64,000 bases of DNA from a virus. Below the pieces are notes generated by a model. That model searched no databases. It was not told the origin of the DNA and was given only the letters and a program-made list of their open reading frames with translations. This document shows, piece after piece, positions 57,856-64,000 of the stretch (the stretch's first letter is position 1; each line of letters opens with the position of its first letter). The stretch is taken from positions 1-64,000 of IMG/VR virus record IMGVR_UViG_3300014838_000019, one strand, 5' to 3'. The position numbers and the translations under genes were made by a program.

Positions 57856-58676
57856 AAACTGGAGTTTATAGAATACGAAATATAATAAATAACCATTGTT
57901 ATATTGGAAGTTGTGCCCACAAAACGGGAATTAAACATAGATGGAGAACTCACGTTCATGGTCTAAAACATGGCAGACATCATTTTATCATATTACAACG
58001 AGCATGGAATAAATATGGAGAAACCAATTTTCAATTCGAAATATTAGAGACGTGTATTCCGTCCGAGTGTATTAATCGAGAACAATTTTATTTGGATACA
58101 CTGACTCCGAAATATAATGTATTAAAAATTGCAGGGAGTTCATTGGGAAGAAAAATGTCGCCGGAACAATATGAAAAAAATAAAAATAGGTCATACGATT
58201 GGATGAAAGGCGATAAAAATTGGAATAAATCTCCAGAAAAACGAGAATTTTATAGACGGAGAATTAAAACGCAAAATTTACGACAATATCTTACGGCAGA
58301 TTCGTTTCTAAAAATATCAAAGTTTCATAAGGGCCGTCCAAAATCGGAAATTCAAAAACAACGAATGTCAGAAGCAGCTATAGGAAAACCCAAAAGTAAG
58401 GAACATGTGGAAAAAATGAAAGCATGGGCAAAGGAAAATAATTCTGGAGAAAAGTCATATTTTCATACTCATAAATTTATCTTCCAAGGAAAAGACAATC
58501 CCGGATTTTCCGGGTATTACAAATTTAGGAATAGAATTACAAATGAAGAAATTGTATGTGCCCAATTTGAGTTTGCTAATAAATTTAATTTTGATAGCGG
58601 ACGAATATCTGCAATATGTTTAGGTAAACGGAAGTCTCATAAACAATGGATTTGTCTCGGAAAGGAAACTATTTAA
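57852..58676 (+). CDS. GIY-YIG homing endonuclease
   Basis: This 274-residue enzyme has the GIY-YIG core (TGVYRIRNIINNHCYIGSC), a basic helix HRWRTHVHGLKHGRHHF, then LQRAWNKYGETNFQFEILE and a Glu in NREQFYLDT. NUMOD3-like segments follow (KFHKGRPKSEIQKQRMSEA, IGKPKSKEHVEKM). A C-terminal helix-turn-helix-like repeat (FANKFNFDSGRISAICLGKR) resembles NUMOD1. It is inserted just upstream of the terminase genes and is coupled to the short gene before it. Confidence 0.9.
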   Translation: MKTGVYRIRNIINNHCYIGSCAHKTGIKHRWRTHVHGLKHGRHHFIILQRAWNKYGETNFQFEILETCIPSECINREQFYLDTLTPKYNVLKIAGSSLGRKMSPEQYEKNKNRSYDWMKGDKNWNKSPEKREFYRRRIKTQNLRQYLTADSFLKISKFHKGRPKSEIQKQRMSEAAIGKPKSKEHVEKMKAWAKENNSGEKSYFHTHKFIFQGKDNPGFSGYYKFRNRITNEEIVCAQFEFANKFNFDSGRISAICLGKRKSHKQWICLGKETI

Positions 58677-58678
58677 TT

Positions 58679-59368
58679 ATGAAAAAATGCAAGGGAATGT
58701 CAAATTTAGAGATAGTTTCCCATTATCTCAATGGAACTCGCCCGTTTACTCAATTATCAATGAATATTTCCGAAAAAGAAAAGCATCGAGAAAATGGAGA
58801 AAAATGGACTGTGGATGGAAAGGAATATAAAAGGGAAAATGGGAAAACAATTTGTATTACAAAAACACAAGGAGATATTATTCGGGAGGCTATTGGAAAC
58901 GGATTAAATTGTAAACAATGTGGAGCGCAATATAAGTGGGTAGGAAAAAAAGACCAAAAATTTCTACGACGATGTGGATTATGCATGGATTGTTTGATTG
59001 ATTATGAAACAAAACTTAGAATTTTGGGAATTTATCCAAATTATGAAATATATAAATTAGCATCGTATGAATTGGATTCGTTAAAAACCCGACGGTCTCA
59101 ATTTGAAGAGGTCATTGAATATTTTACGAAAACTAATGGAGATATAATAAAAGTCGCAGAATCCGAATATGACCCCAATATAGTATGGAAAAATACTAAT
59201 AAGACTAAAATCCTCGCCGACTCCAAGAAAGATTTGGGCGAAGTCAATAAAAGAATTGATGCTCTCGAACAAATCCGAGATGAATGTAAGGCAAAGTATA
59301 TCGAATTAGCAACCAAATACGGACTTGAAATTTTATGCCATACGGACAAATCTCTTATCAAGAGTTAA
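58679..59368 (+). CDS. zinc-finger/coiled-coil protein, possible small terminase
   Basis: The ATG at 58679 gives MKKCKGMSNLEIVSHYLNGT; earlier codons overlap the GIY-YIG gene. The 229-residue protein has a CxxC pair (NCKQCGAQYKW and CGLCMDC at about 83-107) and a long charged coiled coil from about 125 to 225. It overlaps the large terminase gene by 34 nt, the position of T4 gene 16. Coiled-coil oligomers are typical of small terminases, but the zinc site is not, so the role is only suggested by position. Confidence 0.5.
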   Translation: MKKCKGMSNLEIVSHYLNGTRPFTQLSMNISEKEKHRENGEKWTVDGKEYKRENGKTICITKTQGDIIREAIGNGLNCKQCGAQYKWVGKKDQKFLRRCGLCMDCLIDYETKLRILGIYPNYEIYKLASYELDSLKTRRSQFEEVIEYFTKTNGDIIKVAESEYDPNIVWKNTNKTKILADSKKDLGEVNKRIDALEQIRDECKAKYIELATKYGLEILCHTDKSLIKS

Positions 59369-60981
59369 TAAAAAACGAGTATAAGAAGTGCATGGAATCT
59401 CCCGTGTACTTCATGAAACATTATGTCAAGATTAAGCATCCTATGCGGGGTACTATTCTTTTCGATTTATTTAGTTTTCAAGAGGAAACTCTGGATTCGT
59501 TTCATAAATACAAATTTAACATCATCCTAAAATCCCGTCAGATGGGTATCTCAACCCTTGTTGCTGCGTATTCCCTTTGGCTGATGACATTTTTGAAGGA
59601 TAAGAATGTCCTTCTGATTTCATTGCGCCAAGACGATGCCAAAGATGTTGTAGCTAAAGTCAAAGATGCCTATGAAGCATTGCCTAAATGGTTGAAAGTC
59701 AAGTGTCTTGAAGATAACCGTCTATCCATGAAATTCAGCAATGGATCGGCGATCAAGGCTGCATCTACGACTAAAAAATCAGGTGTTGGTCAAGCACTCT
59801 CCCTTCTAATTATCGACGAAGCTGCACTTATTGATGAAGCCGAAGAGTTGTGGACTTCTGCACAACCTACTCTGTCAACTGGTGGTAACGCCATCATCCT
59901 TTCTACCCCTCGTGGTGTTGGTAATTGGTTCCACAAAATGTGGCAAGGTGCTGAAGCTGACAATATGGATAACACTACGGGTAAGAATGGATTTCATCCT
60001 ATTACTCTCCCGTGGCAGTTACATCCTGAACGTGATGACGAATGGCGTAGGGTTGAAGGAGAAAAGCAAGGAAATCCCAAGAAGGCTTCACAGGAGTATG
60101 ACTGTAACTTTCTTGCATCAGGTGATAACGTTGTTGATCTTAACATCATTGAATTTTACAAAAAGAACAAAGCCCTCGACCCCATCGAATGTCGTGGTAT
60201 GGACAGGAACTTGTGGATATGGGAATATCCCGACCGAAATCATGTCTATGTAATTGCGGCTGACGTAGCCCGGGGCGACGGAGCCGACTATTCTGCTTGC
60301 CATGTGTTAGATATAAGCCGAGAGAAACCAGTTCAAGTTGCCGAGTATAAAGGAAAGATAGAAACCAAGGATTTTGGTGACTTTCTGGTGGCGTTGGCTA
60401 CAGAATACAATGGCTGCTTGCTTGTAGTTGAACGTGAAAACGTTGGGTGGGGTACTATTCAAGAAATTCTTGACCGTGGATATTCGAATACTTTTTATAG
60501 TTCTGCTGACCTTAAATATGTAGAAGTTCAACGTCAGTTGAATAATAAGTGGGCGTCTGAAGATAAGAAATTGGTCCCGGGATTCAGCACGAATATGAAA
60601 ACCCGCCCATTGATTATCGACAACATGGAGCATTACATGCGTCAGATGGCAATTGAGATTAGATCAAAGCGCACTTTGGCAGAATTGGAAACGTTTATTT
60701 GGAAGAACGGAAAACCTATAGCAATGGAAGGGTATAATGACGACTTAGTTATGTCTTTGTGTATTGCGCTGTGGGTTCGAGATACGGCTCTTCGTCTTCG
60801 TCAAGAAGGCGTCGAGTTGACCAAACTCGCTGTAGGAGGAATTACATCGACTCAAAAGGATAATACGCCTGTTTATAAAGCGAAACAGCAGCAAGCGGGA
60901 TTCAATTCATGGAAGATGAACACTGGACGCCAAGGATTTGGTAAAGAAAATCAAACGGATATACGGTGGCTTTTAGGTTAA
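59335..60981 (+). CDS. terL: terminase large subunit, gp17-like
   Basis: This 548-residue protein has both halves of a headful-packaging motor. The ATPase has a Walker A-like KSRQMGIST (66-74) and Walker B LLIIDEA (157-163), then STPRG coupling motif. The nuclease has Asp310 in AADVARGDGADYS, Glu366 in VVERENVG and Asp470 in GYNDDLVMS. It powers DNA entry through the portal and cuts concatemers. Length is close to T4 gp17. It is followed by a late-type promoter and the portal gene. All catalytic residues are present. Confidence 0.95.
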   Translation: MPYGQISYQELIKNEYKKCMESPVYFMKHYVKIKHPMRGTILFDLFSFQEETLDSFHKYKFNIILKSRQMGISTLVAAYSLWLMTFLKDKNVLLISLRQDDAKDVVAKVKDAYEALPKWLKVKCLEDNRLSMKFSNGSAIKAASTTKKSGVGQALSLLIIDEAALIDEAEELWTSAQPTLSTGGNAIILSTPRGVGNWFHKMWQGAEADNMDNTTGKNGFHPITLPWQLHPERDDEWRRVEGEKQGNPKKASQEYDCNFLASGDNVVDLNIIEFYKKNKALDPIECRGMDRNLWIWEYPDRNHVYVIAADVARGDGADYSACHVLDISREKPVQVAEYKGKIETKDFGDFLVALATEYNGCLLVVERENVGWGTIQEILDRGYSNTFYSSADLKYVEVQRQLNNKWASEDKKLVPGFSTNMKTRPLIIDNMEHYMRQMAIEIRSKRTLAELETFIWKNGKPIAMEGYNDDLVMSLCIALWVRDTALRLRQEGVELTKLAVGGITSTQKDNTPVYKAKQQQAGFNSWKMNTGRQGFGKENQTDIRWLLG

Positions 60982-60989
60982 ATGCGGAA

Positions 60990-60997
60990 TATTTATA
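60990..60997 (+). promoter_or_regulatory. TATTTATA late-type box before the portal gene
   Basis: AATATTTATAGTAAAG matches the block before tRNA-Leu at 7361. The portal ATG is 51 nt downstream. A structural gene driven by this box fits gp55-dependent late transcription. Confidence 0.45.
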
Positions 60998-61048
60998 GTA
61001 AAGGCCACTAGGTCTTCCACATATACACACTAAATCAAAAGACATATT

Positions 61049-63169
61049 ATGCCAAGTTCAAACCAAATACCGCCGACCAAGCCATTTGAGGACGAAATAC
61101 TCGACGTAAAGAAGCAATCGCTATATGCGAGGCTAAAACGATTGTTCTCAACTGACGTTATTGTCCGCAACGTTGGTGGTAAACAACTCAAGATAAAAGA
61201 CACCGATAGCATAATGTATGCTACGGATCGTAACAGTCTGAGAGACCGCTTCAACCGCATTCGTTCTTCGGGTTATAACGCTTATACTCGTGATTTTGCA
61301 CTGTCCTATCAAGCTGCTCGCATGGACCTCTTTCGTGATTACGATACGATGGACATGGACCCAATTTTATCTTCTGCCCTTGACATTTATGCCGATGAAT
61401 GTTTGACGTATAACGAAGTGGGTAAGATGATTACGGTTCATTCTACGAATAACAACGTCAAACGTATTCTTGAAAACCTATTTGACGAAGTTCTAAACGT
61501 CCGTTTCAATTTGTGGTCGTGGGTAAGAAACATGGTTAAGTATGGAGATTTCTATCTTAAACTCTATGTCACTCCCGAATACGGTATTTACATGGTTGAG
61601 CCAATATCAGCCTATAACGTAGAACGTATTGAAAACTCCGATCCCTCCAATAAACGCTACGTTAAGTTCCAACTTCGTCCAACCGATACATCTCAAGCTG
61701 AAATCCTTGAAAATTACGAAGTGGCTCACTTCCGTCTAATTTCCGATTCTAACTTCTTACCTTACGGCAAAGCAATGATTGAAGGTGCTCGCCGTGTTTG
61801 GAAACAACTATCTCTGATGGAAGACGCCATGCTTATCAGCCGTATCATGCGTGCTCCTGAACGTCGTATTTTCTATACTGATATTGGAAACATCCCACCA
61901 AACGAAGTGGATGCTTACATGCAGAAGATGATGGACAAAATGAAGAAGGTTCCATACGTCGATGAGCAAACGGGTGAATATAACCTTCGATTTAATTTAC
62001 AGAACATGATTGAGGATTATTATATCCCCGTTCGTGGTGGTGATAGCGGAACTAAGATCGACACTTTGGCGGGTATGGAGTGGACGGGTATTGACGATCT
62101 TGAATACGTCAAGAACAAGATGATGGCTGCTCTGAAGATTCCAAAGGCATTCCTTGGATATGAAGAGGGCATTTCCGGTAAAGCTACACTGGCATCCGAA
62201 GACGTTCGTTTTGCACGCACCATTCAGCGTTTACAACGCATTATTTGTTCTGAACTTAGCAAGATTGCTATTGTTCACTTGTATGCCCAAGGTTATCGTG
62301 ATGAATCCTTAGTTGACTTCGAAATCGAACTTACCAATCCATCTACCATTTTCGAAAAGGAAAAGATAGAAATTTGGCAAGATAAGATTGGTGTTGCAAT
62401 TGACATGGTGGAAAATAAATTCTTCTCATTCAATTGGGTTTACAAAACCATATTTAACATGTCTGAAGATGACATTCGTGATGTTAAAGATGAAGTTGTT
62501 GATGATGCCAAACAGAAATATCGTCTCAATAAGATTGAGGAGGATGGTGATGATCCAGCGAAGCCGTTTAAAAAAATTGGTGGTGGAAAAGGTGATGATG
62601 GTGATGACGAAGGTGGTCTTGGAGACATCGGCGGTGGTGGAGGAGGGCATGGGGGCGGCGGAGGTGGAATGGGAGGAGATTTGCCTGACTTAGATGACCT
62701 TGGAGGAGATGAGGGGGAAGGAAAAGATGGAGAAAAGGGAGATGAGGGAGATGAGGAAGACAATGATAAGGGTGAAAAAGAAGAAGCTCCCGACATGAAA
62801 AAGATCAAAGAAGTCGTGGATGTTAAAGACACCCGTGATCGAAGCGACCGTGACCAAAGCGACCGTGACCAGACAGGAGAGAAAGTAGCTCCGGCAATAG
62901 CCGAAGACCCAATTGGTCGGTTAGAACGTTCAGCAACCCAAAAGAAAAAGAGTGAAGGAAAACCTAAGAGTGCGCTTACTCATAACTTTGAGGGCGGAAG
63001 CCCATTGGTTCTGAAAGAAAGATCAGTTCCATATGTTGATACGGGTATGGTGAAGAGTCTTTCGGAGTTCCTAAAAAAGACTCAACCTGAAACTAAACAA
63101 GAACTTTTAAGTGAGAATCAAAAGAGCGGAAGTAAGTCCATGATGGATGTTTCCAACATTTTAGAATAA
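61049..63169 (+). CDS. portal protein, gp20-like, with long acidic/glycine tail
   Basis: This 706-residue protein shows the gp20 core: DFALSYQAARMDLFRDYDTM, DPILSSALDIYADECLT, VRFNLWSWVRNMVKYGDFYL, RVWKQLSLMEDAMLISRIMR, APERRIFYTDIGNIPPNE, then GDSGTKIDTLAGMEW and LASEDVRFARTIQRLQRI. The dodecameric portal is the DNA channel and packaging vertex. From about residue 509 to 576 a Gly/Asp/Glu-rich low-complexity run follows. Then come repeated RSDRDQ units and a folded-looking C-terminus. This extension of nearly 200 residues is unlike T4 gp20. Confidence 0.93.
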   Translation: MPSSNQIPPTKPFEDEILDVKKQSLYARLKRLFSTDVIVRNVGGKQLKIKDTDSIMYATDRNSLRDRFNRIRSSGYNAYTRDFALSYQAARMDLFRDYDTMDMDPILSSALDIYADECLTYNEVGKMITVHSTNNNVKRILENLFDEVLNVRFNLWSWVRNMVKYGDFYLKLYVTPEYGIYMVEPISAYNVERIENSDPSNKRYVKFQLRPTDTSQAEILENYEVAHFRLISDSNFLPYGKAMIEGARRVWKQLSLMEDAMLISRIMRAPERRIFYTDIGNIPPNEVDAYMQKMMDKMKKVPYVDEQTGEYNLRFNLQNMIEDYYIPVRGGDSGTKIDTLAGMEWTGIDDLEYVKNKMMAALKIPKAFLGYEEGISGKATLASEDVRFARTIQRLQRIICSELSKIAIVHLYAQGYRDESLVDFEIELTNPSTIFEKEKIEIWQDKIGVAIDMVENKFFSFNWVYKTIFNMSEDDIRDVKDEVVDDAKQKYRLNKIEEDGDDPAKPFKKIGGGKGDDGDDEGGLGDIGGGGGGHGGGGGGMGGDLPDLDDLGGDEGEGKDGEKGDEGDEEDNDKGEKEEAPDMKKIKEVVDVKDTRDRSDRDQSDRDQTGEKVAPAIAEDPIGRLERSATQKKKSEGKPKSALTHNFEGGSPLVLKERSVPYVDTGMVKSLSEFLKKTQPETKQELLSENQKSGSKSMMDVSNILE

Positions 63170-63216
63170 GTAAAACGTATCTCCATACAAAATGGAGGTT
63201 TAGACGATATTGTCTA

Positions 63217-63224
63217 TATTTATA
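63217..63224 (+). promoter_or_regulatory. TATTTATA late-type box
   Basis: Found in CTATATTTATAATAG, 27 nt before the short reading at 63251. It follows a small hairpin CTCCAT/ATGGAG (63181-63197). Confidence 0.4.
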
Positions 63225-63250
63225 ATAGTTGAAGATAAATACCAAATACT

Positions 63251-63331
63251 ATGCAGAAGGTGGAATATAAATGCCCTTGTCCAGATGATTCGGAAATCGA
63301 AACATTTTCTAATATTTTGGAGAAATCATAA
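63251..63331 (+). CDS. possible 26-residue peptide
   Basis: ATG at 63251 to TAA at 63331 encodes MQKVEYKCPCPDDSEIETFS plus NILEKS. It has a CPCP motif, follows a late-type box and ends 2 nt before the next gene. It could be a leader peptide or a chance reading. Confidence 0.35.
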   Translation: MQKVEYKCPCPDDSEIETFSNILEKS

Positions 63332-63333
63332 TT

Positions 63334-64000
63334 ATGAGTCAACAGAAGAAAATGCGCCATTCCAAATTTCGTAATACCGGAATCTTGTTTGAGTTGCTAA
63401 CCAAACAAGTTACTGCCGATATTATTTCAGGGAAAGATTCTTCGATAGCTAAAGACTTACTTCATAAGTATTTTCGGGAGACCACCGAGCTTGGGAGAGA
63501 GTGGCAACTGTATAGCACCCTGCTCAATGAAAAGATAAAGGACGAACCCCACGCCGAACGATTTTTTTCCGTTATTTTGGAAGCACGTAAGAAGTTGAAT
63601 AGTCGAAAGCTTTCCATGCTTAAGTATGACTTAATCAAGGAAATAAAGGATGCATATCCTATAGAGGAAATGCTAAAAGCCCCCGTTCGTAACTATAGAG
63701 TCTTGGCTTCTATTTATAAAGCTTTTGAAGACGTTGTAACCCCCGATTGTAAGTTTGATGTCAAAGAAGTGTATCAAGCTAAAAACTGCATCGTAGAACA
63801 CATCGTTGACCGACCGAAGGCATCACACCCCGAGGACGAACTCATCAACTATTATCAAACTCAAACGGAGGATATACGTCTTCTAACTTACAAACTTCTC
63901 TGCGAAAAGTTTAATGAAAAATATTGCAGTGTTCTTGACGAGGACCAACGGGCAGTTTTGCGGGAATACATCTGTAATGTTGCTAATACCAACAACTTCG
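63334..64000 (+). CDS. portal-linked conserved protein, 3' end outside the window
   Basis: The reading is open from ATG at 63334 to the window edge (222 codons). The product starts MSQQKKMRHSKFRNTGILFE and is helical and basic, with LLTKQVTADIISGKDSSIAK, HKYFRETTELGREWQLY and RKLSMLKYDLIKEIKDAYP. Similar helical proteins follow the portal gene in T4-like marine phages, and the prohead core and protease genes are expected here. A head-core or assembly role is inferred from position. It lacks protease motifs in the visible part. Confidence 0.7.
   Translation, partial: MSQQKKMRHSKFRNTGILFELLTKQVTADIISGKDSSIAKDLLHKYFRETTELGREWQLYSTLLNEKIKDEPHAERFFSVILEARKKLNSRKLSMLKYDLIKEIKDAYPIEEMLKAPVRNYRVLASIYKAFEDVVTPDCKFDVKEVYQAKNCIVEHIVDRPKASHPEDELINYYQTQTEDIRLLTYKLLCEKFNEKYCSVLDEDQRAVLREYICNVANTNNF

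Noticed and set aside
62440-62832. Minus-strand Ser/Pro-rich reading opposite the portal tail
   Set aside because: It is the reverse complement of the Gly/Asp/Glu low-complexity codons; no start signal or motif.

Overview
This window is part of the genome of a large tailed bacteriophage with a contractile-tail, T4-like core. The evidence is a large terminase, a gp20-like portal, gp25-like and gp6-like baseplate wedge proteins, a gp55-like late sigma factor, a DnaG/gp61-type primase and a gp47/gp46 (SbcD/SbcC) recombination nuclease. The sequence is visibly A+T-rich. Several short genes carry lipobox signal peptides, which suggests a host with a lipoprotein-bearing envelope, but the host cannot be named from this window.

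Layout. (1) 1-15 kb: accessory and translation region. Seventeen recognisable tRNA genes and one degenerate one alternate with small genes: zinc ribbons, a C39-like protein, a 2H phosphoesterase, lipoproteins, a possible holin, CoaD and a homing endonuclease. A TnpB-type IS200/IS605 element lies at 3.0-4.3 kb. Four gene-free stretches (7786-8282, about 12028-12228, 13156-13375 and 14389-14572) fold into nested hairpins, and each ends about 7-11 nt before a tRNA. (2) 8.4-10.2 kb: a small minus-strand island with a two-helix membrane protein and two structural-like proteins. (3) 15-21.5 kb: small genes, PhoH, two long SASYA-repeat fibre proteins and the late sigma factor. (4) 21.6-47.7 kb: baseplate, tail and adhesin module. 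It has very long proteins with PKD, Ig-like, FG-GAP-like, dockerin-like, DNRLRE-like and leucine-rich elements, interrupted by homing endonucleases (one intact, two remnants) and by three short genes that share an N-terminal leader. (5) 47.8-55 kb: RuvC-like resolvase, GIY-YIG enzymes, primase and a single-chain SbcD-SbcC fusion. (6) 55-64 kb: a structural protein, a GIY-YIG endonuclease, a possible small terminase, large terminase, portal, and a portal-linked gene that runs off the right edge.

How it fits together. The gp55-like factor should drive late transcription. A recurrent TATTTATA box lies before the portal, baseplate genes, some tRNAs and the leader-bearing genes. A second class of promoter (TTGACA, 16-17 bp, TATATT) precedes tRNA and structured-RNA transcripts. 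Several promoters place the predicted transcription start on or within two bases of the ATG or of the mature tRNA 5' end.

The most interesting candidates are the tRNA-linked structured RNAs and a set of three proteins whose N-termini resemble T4 capsid-targeting sequences. One of the three is a 2H phosphoesterase and another looks ADP-ribosyltransferase-like. They could be carried in the capsid and injected with the DNA.
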